Positions 1-29,932 of a DNA stretch of 64,000 nt are shown one piece after another. The DNA is from Epinephelus fuscoguttatus (Eukaryota; Chordata; Actinopteri; Perciformes; Serranidae), in assembly GCF_011397635.1 (NCBI RefSeq), contig NC_064761.1, positions 37,226,143-37,290,142 on the forward strand. Reading direction: 5' to 3'. The notes beneath the pieces are model-generated. The model had not been told where the DNA came from and searched no databases. It saw only the letters and a program-made list of their open reading frames with translations. The translations under genes were made by a program, and so were the position numbers. How positions within the stretch are numbered: position 1 is the stretch's first letter; every line of letters begins with the position of its first letter.

Positions 1-18183
<18,183 letters not shown>

Positions 18184-21100
18184 TACTCAGCACCATCCTG
18201 GAACAAAAAACATCATTTACACCACATGCTTGTTATGTCGCTTCCTATTGGTTAACCTGCAGTTGACTTTGCACGTTGAGAATCTGGCCTCCTTCACCTG
18301 ACTATTGGTCATCGGTTGGACCTAGCAATATGTGAATTTGGTTCTAAAGTAGTGTAGCCTACTTTGTTAATGAAACTGCCAAAAAAAAGTCGTACAACTT
18401 GCAAAAAAAAGAAAAGATGTGAAAAAAGATCCCCAAGTTACATCTGTGGATACGATTTTTTTAAGTAGAAAAGGAAGTTTCCCCAGTTTCTTTTTTGTAT
18501 TTTTGTATATTCAGGGAAATCTCTCTGGAAAGGTTGTTTTTGTAAAAGATGCAAACAACTCAGCTCTGTGTTTGAGAGCTCGATAGGAACAGATGGTTTT
18601 AGACGTATTTTTACGGATCCCACTCTTGTTATGGGCAAAAACGGAGGTCATTCCCACATTATTACCTAGATGCTAATCCCGTGAAAACCTAACCCTAACC
18701 CCTTACACAGCCATTTTTGACTTTCTACCTGCACTTAACCATTTCAAGGCTTATTACCTAAACATAACTAATTTTAATCTGAAGCCTAAACCCTGCTGTC
18801 CAGTTTGGCAGGCCAATCACAGCGCTCCTGCCCATAATTCCTGTGGGATCCATAATTTTGCGTTGCAGGAACTGAACAGTAACATCTTGAGTATCTAATG
18901 CATGCCTAGTTTTTGAGCATAGGTACTGTCTACCAGTGTACACAATATGTAAATGGTAACATTACACCAGTGACTTAATGCACTCTGATAATGACTAGTC
19001 CAAGTCTTTTTGTTTATGAAAACTGTTGAACTGGATTTGTATACTTGACTTCAGAATATCTCTTTGTCGTGCGTGTGTGTATAAATGTGTGCTTTCTGTA
19101 TAGGCAACGTTAGAATGCAGATATATAGAGGGCCACTGCCAAGTCGTGTCATTCTTGCCACATTAACGGCACCATTAAGATCACCATTTGTTTGCAGTAT
19201 GTCATAGATTTCCCCTCCCCACTCACAACGAAATGACATCTGCTGTTGCATCGTGTGATATCTTGGTAGTTGTGATTATGGTAGTCTGCACATTATGCTG
19301 TAAGTGAGCAGTGGAGAATCAAAGCCCTTGCCTTGTGTCACAGAGGAACAAAGTTCCCCGTGTGGTGATCTGTAGACTTTAATGACAGTCCTCCCCCAAA
19401 AAACAACATAGGTCATTTGTACAAGCAGGTTACTACGGCGCAAAGTCACGTTTATTTTCAGGTGGCGACCTCTAGTGGCTGTAGTGACAGGAGCAAAGGA
19501 GGAAGTCAGGTGTCGTAGTATAAAGAGCAACAAAGTCTGCATAGCGAGGAGGTCGGGTGGGCGGACGGGTCCAGGACACAGGACTATGACCCAGAACACC
19601 ACTGTTCGTGTTGATGTATTATTAGATCTGATGCCTATTCAGTCCTGTGAGACTTGCTCGCTTAGCACATATGCCAAGAAACATTTCTAGCTTCTAGTTG
19701 TACTTCAGCAATATGCAGCCTGCTGAATATGCGCAGTAGTGTTTCTCCTGCTGGTCCCACTCAAGAGTTCCCGCTCAGCTCACAGACTTTACATTATGAT
19801 GACCGATTTTTGAATCGCTTTTCTTGGCTTGAGGAAAGTTTTACAAATAATAGTAGAAAGAAAAAAATAGTAGAAAGAGTCATGATTGGCCTTGCTTGCA
19901 GTTTGAGATGTAACCAAAAGTCAAGTTAGGCCTGTGTATGTAACATACGTGACATAATGTCCTCACGTTAAAGTAATGTACTCAAGCCAACTTGCATGAG
20001 TAACTGAAACTACATAACAAACCTACTTATTTGGACCTGAACCTCGATCTTTTCCTACTCCTAACCAAGTATTTTTGTTGCCTAAATATATGTACGTCAT
20101 CCACATGTTAAAAAACAGTGACCGTTAATGGTCACATCGTTTTGCGAGTCATTGGCAAATGAGCTGTCGTTGAGGCATGAGGACGTGTTAATCTCATAGG
20201 TATACATAGAGATCTGGATATAGCATTGGAAGCGGGGCCCTGTTAATTCCTTTAAAAATGGCTCAGTGGCGCATGATGGCAGAAAAGATCTGGGTATAAA
20301 ATTACCTGGATCTTCTCCATCAGTTGGCCCATAGAGCGAGCGCAGAAGACACTTCAACAAGCGAGTGGCAAAGGTCAGGTTTAGCCCTTTGGTATTTTTG
20401 AATGGGGATAACATGATATAATCATTCGGCTCTTCTAGACTGTGTTTTCGGACCACATGGATGATATGGGAGTGATCGGCACTACCTTCGCACTGTGCAG
20501 CCCATAGAGCAGGCAAACTAGAGACTGACGGTGGCTGAGTGTCTTATTTCCATTGGCTGAATGGCAGATTTTCTCTTTCGTGCTTTGCCAACTTGAACGA
20601 CTCTTCAAGACTCCAAAATGTTATCAGACCAAATGGATCACATCCTGATAGTAAAGCAAGTAATTTTGCGAGGTTGTGATGTTCAAAAAAAACATTATCC
20701 TCTCATTTACAGATGTCTTTATCAACATGTTAGTCAATGGGGAAAAGTCTTTTGGGCCACAGGGAGTCACGTGACGGACCGTGGAAATTGCAGTAACGCG
20801 GTTTGGCCACTGTGAAAGTTGGCTTCAAAGCCTGGTGCACTTGCTGGGGGCCTGGGAACAACACTTTATGAATGCAATTGACTAGACTTGAACAAATGAC
20901 CTGTGTGGTTGTACGGGTTGGAGGACTTGTTGACTTTAATGCAGGTTCTGTGATCCAAACAGACCGCTAACAACTTAAACCAGTGCATTGTAAACCAGTT
21001 CTATTCCTGACAGAAGACTAATTTGCACATGTAGACCTTTCAGGTTAATATGAAGTTCTGAAAAGCTTCATTGTAAATGTACAGTCACTGAAGGCGCGTC

Positions 21101-22065
21101 TGATTGTCACGTGACGTGTCCCCACTGAGATGAGGTTTTCTTTGCTGCTTGTGTTTAAACTGACTACTGACGCTGGCATTATGCAATGTTGCAATGTTGT
21201 TTAAATTTGGTCTTAACACACTGGCGGTGAAGTCGGCCAGTGACGAGAACACTACTTTGATTTGACTCGTCTTTGAAGTGAAATCTTACTGCACTTTTGA
21301 AGAACATGTGTTAGAATTAGAGTGACAATGTAAGTCTTAGAAACATGGTTTAAAAAAAGAATCTTTATCTCCAGAACATTTGGAGTACTGTGTCTTAGAG
21401 TAGACTTTATGAATTGTTCACACATGTCCAAAAAAGGGGAGCACTCTTGTGAGAACTAGTGAACCTTTCTAACCCACATAATGAGCCAAATAATAATAAT
21501 AATAATACTAAGAGACAGAGTTGGATCAAATATCACAGGAGACACAGACTGGAACACACTCTCTTGTGGGTTTGGGAAAGACAAAGACAGGTTGCTTTTA
21601 AAGTTAAAATCCCTGGAAATGAAAGACAAAGTGATAATGTATCAACCCTCTGCGTCGCTGCCTATTTATTATCTCCAAACAGGAATGTACTGCTCTTATT
21701 ACCGACCACACAGCCTTGTAAAGAGAGCACTTTTTGAGAAATGACTCATTGGGTTTTTATTTTTAAAAAGGACAAATGATTATTCAGTAGACGTACCTTT
21801 GTATTTATTCCCCTTGCATATTGAAGTCCCACTTAGAGGCCCGTTTGAGCATTCCCTGGAAATGGACCAAGTAGTGCAACAAATGTCTTTGCGTGTCGGG
21901 GGTCTGCGTTTGAGGATGGAGGCCGTGGCCATTCCCTGGGGGTGTGTACGTTCTGTCACAGCTCTGTGCAGCAGACCTGATCAGTCCAGAGCTGACTCTC
22001 CATTCACACTGTACAGAGATCTAGCATGTCTCTCCAAATGATTAATAAAGATGTCTTATTACCAA
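18184..22065 (+). other. rab6b: probable long 3' UTR of rab6b
   Basis: There is no supportable ORF for 3.9 kb after the rab6b stop. An AATAAA signal at 22044-22049, followed by a T/GT-rich stretch near 22180, is the first strong polyadenylation candidate I see. The segment includes a copy of a dispersed repeat near 20.2-20.5 kb that is shared with 62.99-63.19 kb. The 139-codon minus ORF at 20097-20516 falls in that repeat and is not believed. The extent is inferred; an earlier poly(A) site is possible. Confidence 0.4.
22044..22049 (+). terminator. candidate poly(A) signal of rab6b
   Basis: Canonical AATAAA on the + strand downstream of the rab6b stop codon, with T/GT-rich DNA further downstream. 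The position is seen; its use is inferred. Confidence 0.35.
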
Positions 22066-22229
22066 AATCGTGCACTCTTCTTTTTTCCCCTGAACTTTTC
22101 TTCTAACACTGTACACCTCTGAGGTACCCGTCTTTCAGATTTCTACCTGTCCACCTTATTGTGATCCAGTACCTGTGCAGTGATTGTGTCTTTTTGTCAC
22201 TGTCCTTTTGATGGACTTGTTTCAAAAAA

Positions 22230-23200
22230 TATGGAGGACAAAAAATGACTTTAAACTGCAATGTTACTCAGTCGGACTGACCTGACGACCTGGGAACGAC
22301 ACTTGAACAGTCAAGTAAAATAAATAGAGGAATACTTAAATAAATACTTAAAAGACTGTCTAAATAAAAGAGGAATAAATACACAAATAGAAGAATAAAT
22401 AAATTAATACATAAAATAGATAAATGTATAATAAAAAAGGAATGAATAAATAAATTTGTAGATAAATAAATAGAGGAATAAATACATTAATACATAAAAA
22501 AGAAATAAATGTATAATAAAAACCGGAGGGAAAAAAAAATACTACTACTAACCAAAATAATATTGTATAAATAAATGTATAAATAAATAGAAGAAGAATT
22601 TAATATAATTAAATACATAAATAAATCTAAAAATAAAGTATATAAAATTAAATAAATATAAAAAATGTAGTAAAATAAAGTAAATAAATAAATGTTTAAA
22701 TAAGTAGACTTTTTATTTATTTGTTTATACATTTATCTATTTATTATTTACATATTTATATATTCCTCTATTATTTATTTTTTACATATTTATATATTGC
22801 TCTAGCCAATAGAGGAATAAATAAACATGTATAAATTAAAAACAGGGATAAAATAAATAAATAGGTAAAAAATACATTTTTAAATAAACATAGAAATAAA
22901 TGCATAAATAAATGAAAAAAATAAATAAATAGATAAATGTATAGATAAATAAAGTTGATAATTAAACTAACATAAATATCTTAAATTTATTTCTACATAT
23001 TTTGTGTTATTTCTGTATTCCTGTCTGTATGTTGATGAGGTCGGAGGTCCTAGCCTTATTTCACCATTTATTTATTTATTCTTTTATTTGATTTGATATT
23101 TATTTATTAGCGTATGTATGTATTCATTCCTGTAGGTATTTGCACATTATTAATTAATTTATTTATTTACTGATAGTTGTGTCATTTTTTGTCCTCCATA
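22230..23200. mobile_element. AT-rich foldback element with 20-bp perfect TIRs
   Basis: TATGGAGGACAAAAAATGAC at 22230-22249 is matched exactly by its complement at 23181-23200. The 930 bp between is almost entirely AAATA/AATAAATA on the left and TTTAT/TTATTTA on the right, with further alternation near 22.7-22.8 kb. No transposase is encoded and the minus ORF at 22487-22732 is low complexity. I see no clear target duplication. Related copies lie at 10.4 and 43.0 kb. Confidence 0.7.
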
Positions 23201-23849
23201 CAACTGTGTGAAAAAACAGTTATGACAGTATCTATTTTAAAATCACTTACAATGAACCCGTGCACTGAAATGACGGGTGGTGTTGATTCAGGGGTTCCTG
23301 AGTTCACTTTAAGGAATGTGGTGGTATATTAAGCAAAAAAAGGCTGGGAACCACAGGTGTAGTTACAGCAATGAAGCAATTATTGTGTCAATGTCAAGTA
23401 TATATACATGTTGGAGCGTGCACGGTTTCTACTCAGACACAACAACTCCAGTGTCTGCTGATGACTACTGGCTTTACTTATCATTGCTGGATTAACCCAG
23501 ATTAAGGCCCCGGGGCACAGATGAGCCGTTGGCCCCAGTTTGAGTACATCTAGGCCTTGATTACTAATTGTTCTTTAATGGTGAATATTATCAGAAACAC
23601 ATCTGGAGTGAATCCTTAGTTTAGTCCCAGAGTTACTGTACTGCGAGCACACATAAGCACTGGAGGTATTTGAGTTTATTCCACATAAAACACATATTAA
23701 CAAAGGAATGTACTCTGTCATTGCAGCTCTGTTTGGAAACTGTCTTGCACCATGTTGGTTGCAAAGAATTCTGACCATGAAATGTGTTTACCTGTTGTGT
23801 CACTGGATCAAATACCTGTGTCATTAGCCAGTCTGAACAGACCAACCCG

Positions 23850-24012
23850 CAGTGGTTGAATGTAACTAAGTACATTTACTCAGTTGCAGCAGTTACTTTA
23901 TAACAGTAGATTATTTTTACTTTGAATACTTTTATGTGATAATAATTTTGTACTTTAATTCAGGTAATTGTTGCTTTTATTTTAGTAAATGATCTGAGTA
24001 CTTCCACCACAG
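23850..24012. mobile_element. hAT-like MITE (gaatgtaactaagtacattt family), first copy
   Basis: Starts CAGTGGTTGAATGTAACTAA and ends gagtacttccaccacag. It belongs to a very common fish repeat family with tandem AAGTAC/TTTACT words. Confidence 0.6.
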
Positions 24013-24931
24013 CCAACCTGCAGGATTCAGATTCTTCACTTAAGTAAAAATACCAGTACAATGATGCAAAAATACTCCTTTACAAGTAAAGGTCCTAAGG
24101 GGTTAATGTCTCCGCAGGTAAGGGACTTGCACGGTTGCACAGAATCCCTTAAAAGTTCTCCTTAGTTAAAGAAAAGTATTATTACAATATGTTATTAATA
24201 AATAAATGTATAAAAACAGGAATAAAATAAATACGTAAACAGATATAGGAAAAAATAAAATGAAAAAAATATGGAAATAAACAGGTAATTGCATAGTAAC
24301 ATAAAGTTGATGATTAAACTGACATAAATAAATACCTGGAATTTATTTCTGTATTTATCATTCCTGTCTTGGTAAAATACAACCTCTCTTCATGGCACTA
24401 CCCCAGCTGGAAACACAGTGATGTCTTGGTAAAAAGCAACCACTTTTGTGGAACTATCCTGGCAGGAAACAGTTAACAACAACTGCTTTTCACGGCGCCA
24501 TTCCAGCTGGAAACACAGCGATGTCTCAGTTATAAACAGCTGCTTTTCATGGCGCTGTCCCCAGTGGAAAAACAGCATCATTTGGTGACTAAAAAACTGC
24601 TGGAAACATGACAATAACTCACAAAAACACACACAGTTTTGCTTAAATGTGACAAGGAGCCTCAACTACATGGTCTAAATGAAAGAGGTAACAATACTGA
24701 GAAAACACTGGTTTAATCTTTAATGCTGTGTTTTATTTCATAGATGTGTGTTTTATGAAAAAATTCATCTAAACAGTTAATCCTGTGGTCAAATAAATGT
24801 AGTGGAGTTAAAAAGTATGACATCCTTCTAAAATGCAGTCAAGTAAAAGGTAAAAAGTAACATAAAATGGAAAGACTCAAGTACCTTACAGTTGTATTTC
24901 AGGAAATGTACTTAGTTACATTCCATCCCTG
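24013..24931. mobile_element. second copy of the same MITE, opposite orientation, interrupted
   Basis: A reverse-oriented copy begins near ttcttcacttaagtaaaa (24.03 kb) and resumes at 24.78 kb. It ends with acttagttacattccatccc at the TIR (CCCTG ends at 24931). It is split by about 680 bp that include an AT tract and a minisatellite. Confidence 0.5.
24370..24612. repeat. about 55-60-bp minisatellite, roughly four units
   Basis: Degenerate units of the form CAGCTGGAAACACAGYGATG, then tcttggt-aaaagcaac, then gcttttcatggcgc. A related set of units lies at 63.64-63.79 kb. The 91-codon minus ORF at 24390-24665 is an artefact of the repeat. Confidence 0.65.
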
Positions 24932-25854
24932 ACTGGCAATTATTTCCTGTTATGTTGCAGCCTCAATCCCAGTGATCATCACTGCCATGACCGCACTCAG
25001 AGCCAGTAAATACGTTGCGAAACTGAAACTGGTGCTGTGCCACTTTCACAACCCTGTGTTGTTTGCTGGCTCTCTGCAGGGCCGCTGCCTTCCTGCTGCA
25101 GGCCAGACTGCAGCTGTGACGGCCAACTCTGCTGATGCCAGTTCATTTACAACTTGGATGCAGCTCCGTGTTTGGCATCATGGAGGAGATGATGTCAGTC
25201 ACTGTGATAATACTGAACCGTGGGAACACATAAACGATATTGAGAGGGAAAAAAACACACCATCAATCAAAATATGACCAAGTGTGTTTCACAGGAGTAC
25301 AGCTGAGACGACCTGTTAAAACTAGTTGGCTACAAAACCGGTGTGACAACTAACGGCGCTCTTTCTCCATCCAGCGTGTCTCCAAACAACAATGACCTCA
25401 ATATGATGGAGATGCCAAACACTGTAATACTTAACAGTGACCTTGGACTGAGATTTAATTCTCTTTTCATTTCAGAATGCCATGTGCTGTGTTGTTTTGT
25501 TTTTTTTTTACTGATATGTGCACATAAGGTAACACAAAGGCCATTTCCATGATAGTGATGATCCAGATTCTAATATCTTCGAACATGGAAAACTTGCCAG
25601 ATGCTCAGTGAATGGAGTTCTTAATCCACTTTCATGGTTGAATGAGTCTTTTGTGGTGCGTCTTTGTTGTGCATCGAGCCCACAGAAGTAATATTCACAT
25701 TATGCGATTCAGAAATCTCCTACTGGCTTCACTTTTTTTTCAGTCACTCAAATACTTAATGTGTCATGAATGATGTCAACAGTAGACAACTGTCATGTTT
25801 TTGCTCAGAGTTTAAGATTCTTTTATGTCCAAAAGCCAAATGGTATAATCGGCA

Positions 25855-26692
25855 TTAAAGGGTAAGTTTGGTATTTTCCAACCTGGACAATATTTTTCCA
25901 TGTTTTTTCTGACTAAGTGACAAATGAAAACTATTTTTGAATTTCATCCAGTATTGACCGAAACAAGCTGCAGTGTAACCACTCGCAACATCAATATATG
26001 TCCACTTAAAGTGTTTGTTTTTGCCACTGACAGGTTTAAGTTATTATTGTAATTGTCTGACATTATTGTGGAAAGGATCCCTACAGAGAAGACCTCTTTG
26101 TTAACAAGTAAGATCCTTTTTGTTTAACCAGAAACAGCACCAAAATCGCCATCGCCACTTCCACCAGACTCCATTTAAATAAACAGTAATTTAATCACTG
26201 AAAAACTCACTCATTCAACTTCGACAGAAACAAAATAAAACTCACAAAAGCTGTTTTGTTTTGTCTTTCTACTGTTCCAACAATCACCAACTCTGGTTTG
26301 GTTGAAACAAACCTTAATTCACCCTGTAAGCTGGGAAGATAAGCTCGCTCTATGCATACATGTACTTAAATTACTGTTTCTCTAAATGGAGTCTGGTGGA
26401 CTTGGCAATGGCCACTTCTGGGCTGTTTGTTGTTAAACAAAAATGATCTTGCTCTCTAACAACAAGCTCTGTCTCTGTGGGGATACTTTCCATAGGTTTT
26501 CGGACACTTAAAATAACAATCTGAGCCCATCAGTGGCAAAAACAAACACTTTATGTGGATGTAACTTGATGAACAAACATTCCCAGAATGGTTACACTGC
26601 AGCCTGTTTCACCACTGGACAAATTTCAAAACCTCTGGTTCCCATTAGGGAAACATTGGTTCAGGTTGAAAAACACCAAACTTACCCTTTAA
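25855..26692. mobile_element. TTAA-flanked foldback element, 830 bp, intact
   Basis: The body 25859-26688 begins AGGGTAAGTTTGGT and ends with the complement (ACCAAACTTACCCT), with TTAA at 25855-25858 and 26689-26692. The arms are inverted copies of about 350 bp around a short spacer: atggaaaggatccctacaga and ccaccagactccattta on the left are complementary to the right. No coding frame is supported. It serves as the intact reference for the interrupted copy at 16.2-18.06 kb. Confidence 0.75.
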
Positions 26693-27195
26693 ATAGTAAA
26701 TAAAAACACAAACAAAGAGAAATTTGTTCAAAAATAGTTTTATTAGATACTTTGTCAACTAGCTATCATAAATAAAAAACCAATAAGTTATATTCAGTGT
26801 TCAGCAGTGGCTATGGAAAAGGGAAAATCCTCAGGAGACCATCTGTTACGAGGGGGTCTCGGGGTGTGAGTCCCACTGGGACAGCTGAACCAAATCCCAC
26901 AGCACCAGCTGGGAGAATTAAGCCCAGAATAAATAATGGGGAGACAGGGCACCTTTGGCTGAGGACAAAACAATGTCTTGACAGGAACACAAATGGATTC
27001 TCGGCCCTAACGGCCTCAACTTTCCTTCTGCTGACGAGGCTGAGTCGAGTCTTCTAGTGGCGTCTACCATCCGTAAATTACATCCTGAGAGGAGCTGTCG
27101 CGTCTTTTCAAATAGTCTCTTCAGTTGAAAGCCTGCGCCAGGATTTCATTTCCCTTCAAATTAAAAAAGACAAAAATATTAGGCCACCGTTTCAC

Positions 27196-27201
27196 TTTAT
27201 T
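27196..27201 (-). terminator. candidate poly(A) signal of the RING gene
   Basis: AATAAA read on the - strand, about 30 bp downstream of the inferred exon 2 stop. Another AATAAAA-type signal lies near 26741. Confidence 0.4.
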
Positions 27202-27232
27202 TCTCTGTTATTATCGTCACCAAAGTCAAAAC

Positions 27233-27341
27233 TTACACATTACTGCCCGGCACGATCCTCTCCTGGTGTTGCTTTGTCAAACTGAACCTCCTGAAGAACG
27301 CAGGCAGTTTGAGCTTCGTTCTCGCTGAGCTGGAGGAGGCA
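27233..27341 (-). CDS. RING gene inferred coding exon 2
   Basis: Follows TGTTTCAG. Its first base completes a TGT (Cys) codon, then 35 codons (ASSSSARTKLKLPAFFRRFS onwards) run to TAA at 27235-27233. An AATAAA on the - strand lies about 30 bp further (27201-27196). The in-phase junction, the protein-like composition and the nearby poly(A) signal support it. No transcript was available. Confidence 0.55.
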
Positions 27342-29091
27342 CTGAAACATAAACGAGACAAGATTTTAGGGCTACAACTAACGATTATTTTCATTACCAT
27401 TTAACCCTTTGAAACCTGAACAAAGTGGCTTGATATATTTCAAATGGTAAGATGGGAAAGAGCAGCTTCATAAGAAATTACCCAAAAAATAGCAAAAAAA
27501 TTGTAAAAAGTTACCTACCAGGTAGAAAATTACTTTAAAATTAGCACAATTAAAAAAGTGTATATATATCTAAAAAAATAAACTAAAAAGGGAAATTACC
27601 TAAAAATAACATAAAATAAAAAAAGTTACTAGAAAATTACCTTAAAATTAGCACAATTAAAAAAGTGTATATATATATCTAAAAAAATTTTAAAAAAAAT
27701 AAACTAAAAAGGGAAATTACCTAAAAATAACATAAAATTAAAAAAGTTACTAGAAAATTACCTTAAAATTAGCACAAAAAGTAAAAAACAAAAACAAACT
27801 ATTACCTAAAAATGTGAGAAAATATAAAATAAAAAAGAAAACCTGTAAGAAGTTACTGGAAAATCAGTCCAATAAAAAAAAGAAAGTAAAAACAAAAACT
27901 AACAAGGAAATTACCTGAAAAAAACTGCTATTTTTTTCCTCTTAAATTGTATATTTTTCCTATATATTTTTTTTAAAATATTAAAATGGTTTACTCGCCT
28001 GTTTCTCTCTTTATTAAACAAATTTTCAGGTTGTTTTTACTAATTTCCTGAAATCTGCGGGGCCTTTCTTGCCAAACAACAAATCACCTTTTTTCCACTG
28101 TTTTAAAAACAAAAATGAAACCAATTCTTGTAAAGGCCGTCTGAACACAGCACAAGAAATCTGATGCCGATCCATGTTTCAAAGGGTAAATGTGTCATTT
28201 TGTCCAAAATGTTTTGCATTTTTTCTTGAAAAATGACTCAAACAATAACTTGATTATCAGAGTAGTCACAGATTCATATTCAAATCCATTAATTGATTAA
28301 TTCTTACAGCTCTGCAGGATTTTACTCCCACGACTGAACGTGGCACTTAAGAGCCGAGGTGCTAACGAGAAGCTTTGTGGACAAACGTACTGATTATCAC
28401 CCGAGTGTGAATGGATAGGTATGGCTGGAATGTTTTGGTTACCATTCTTCAAATTTGACGCTGGTTTCAAGGAGACACTGTTCTCCTTCACTTTGGTTCT
28501 TTTCTAAACAGTTTCAGTCCTCACACACTTTAGAACAGCGGTGTTTGGAGAAAAAAAACTTCATATCAAAGCTACTTAATAGAAATTAAAAATCAGGAGA
28601 AACAAGAGGTCAAAGGTCACAAAGTTTCTTGTAAACAGTCCGGAAAATTCCCATAAACAAAAACCTGCAATTACAGCACTGTGAGTGTGTACTTGTGTTA
28701 ATGTCCATGCATGAGTCTGTTTTCACTGTTTAACCCACCATTCTGCCTGCACCGACGGCTGTTTGGTCTCCGTCCCCTCCTCCTCAGCTGCTTGTTTCAG
28801 TCCATCTTCCTCCTCCTCCTGCTCGGCCTCTGCGTCCGCATCCTCCGGTATCTGCTCCCACAGCCTGCTGTCGACCCACAGAGCTTCCTGCAGGCTGAGG
28901 CCACGTCCTATGCAGGTCACCCGGCGACACAGAGGGCAGCCCACGGTGAGCAGCCCGCCGCTGGCCTGCGACATCGTCTCCAGGCACGGCTCGCAGAAGG
29001 TGTGTCTGCAGTGGAGCACGCGGGGGATCCTGTCCATCCGAGAGTAGGGGAAGAGGCAGACGCTGCACTCACTGTCCTCACATAGAACCAT
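27233..29091 (-). CDS. small RING-finger (C3HC4) protein, probable E3 ubiquitin ligase, two coding exons
   Basis: Exons 29091-28739 and 27341-27233 give 153 residues. The N-terminal RING has C9, C12, C28, H30, C33, C36, C52 and C55, a textbook C-x2-C-x15-C-x-H-x2-C-x2-C-x15-C-x2-C. An acidic Glu-rich tract follows (about residues 85-105). I infer exon 2 from a GT donor (GTGGGT, 28738-28733) and a TTTCAG acceptor at 27347-27342. The phase fits and gives a basic hydrophobic end, LKLPAFFRRFSLTKQHQERI then VPGSNV. Without splicing, the frame stops at 28723. Start: the Met at 29091 directly follows a likely acceptor (CTCTACAG), so the 24 in-frame codons upstream are probably intronic or 5' UTR. 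The family resembles small RNF proteins (RNF208/RNF224-like) or the TRIM32/malin RING. Exact orthology is unknown. Confidence 0.72.
27480..27930. repeat. AT-rich tandem repeat, about 107-121-bp units
   Basis: The word ttagcacaa recurs at 27541, 27648 and 27769, with shared text between (aactaaaaagggaaattacc, aaagttactagaaaatt). It lies within the inferred intron of the RING gene. Confidence 0.7.
28739..29091 (-). CDS. RING gene coding exon 1 (RING domain)
   Basis: Begins MVLCEDSECSVC and carries all eight RING ligands and the acidic tract. It ends after ...VQAE plus two bases (TG). If the donor is not used, translation continues only five codons (WWVKQ) to a stop at 28725-28723. Confidence 0.78.
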
Positions 29092-29883
29092 GGTAGAGCT
29101 GAGTGTGACTGTAGAGATCAGAGTTAGTGGATGATCTGTAAGTCCCAGTGAAAACTGCTCCACTGTCTAATGACTGATGATGACGACTTGTTGGAGTAGA
29201 TGGTCGCTGCAGGTTCTCACCTTGCTTCTCTCTGTTATATAAAAATAAGTTTATTTATCAGATGAATGAGCAGTTTATTATCCTAATCGCAATCAAAATA
29301 ATGATTGCAGAGTAGGTAAATATGGAGATAAAATAATGAAATAGGAAAAAGACACTGTAAAAGCTGAATAACTAGACGTGCAACTTGATAAAATTAAACC
29401 TTTTCACAGCAGTAATATTTGAATAGTCAGACTTTCAGCAAAATTGAATCAAAAATACATCCTATATTAACCTTATTATCTCTTTATTTATTTTAAGACT
29501 AAAATAATACTGTTTTTAGGCCTGAATAAAAGTCAGCTGTACATTTTGAGTATAGTCCAGACAGCGCTGACAATAAAAGGAAACTGACACTGAAAATGAT
29601 AACAATGATACAAACACCATCCTCTACGAAAAGGGGAAAAGTTTAATGAAGGTAATAATGAAAATGTTTGTCTGTAAAGTCTACTCACAGTTCAGATGAA
29701 GCCCATGTAATAATGTTATTCCCAGAGCAGACTCAGAGCTCCTGTATTGTCCCTTTGGAGTGAACGGCTCAGCCACACTGCAGTGAATGGAAAGCCGGGC
29801 TCGTCTGCCGCCTGTTAGGAGTGTCTGCTGTGTTTGTGGGGGCGGAACACAAACTGTCTTCTCAGGGCCCCAAACCCCTCACA

Positions 29884-29932
<49 letters not shown>

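Larger units (their letters stand above)
22066..27190. other. intergenic region between rab6b and the RING gene
   Basis: About 5 kb with transposable elements (22.2, 23.85 and 25.86 kb) and a minisatellite (24.37 kb). I recognise nothing in 24.93-25.85 kb. The short ORFs here show no domain or splice context. Confidence 0.6.

Noticed and set aside
20097..20516. 139-codon minus ORF
   Set aside because: It lies in a dispersed repeat shared with 63 kb, with no domain and no splice context.
22487..22732. Apparent small membrane protein (minus ORF)
   Set aside because: Low-complexity AT repeat inside a foldback element.
28711..29085. Plus-strand ORFs of 94-124 codons opposite the RING gene
   Set aside because: They are the complement of the RING coding sequence, whose minus frame has all eight zinc ligands.
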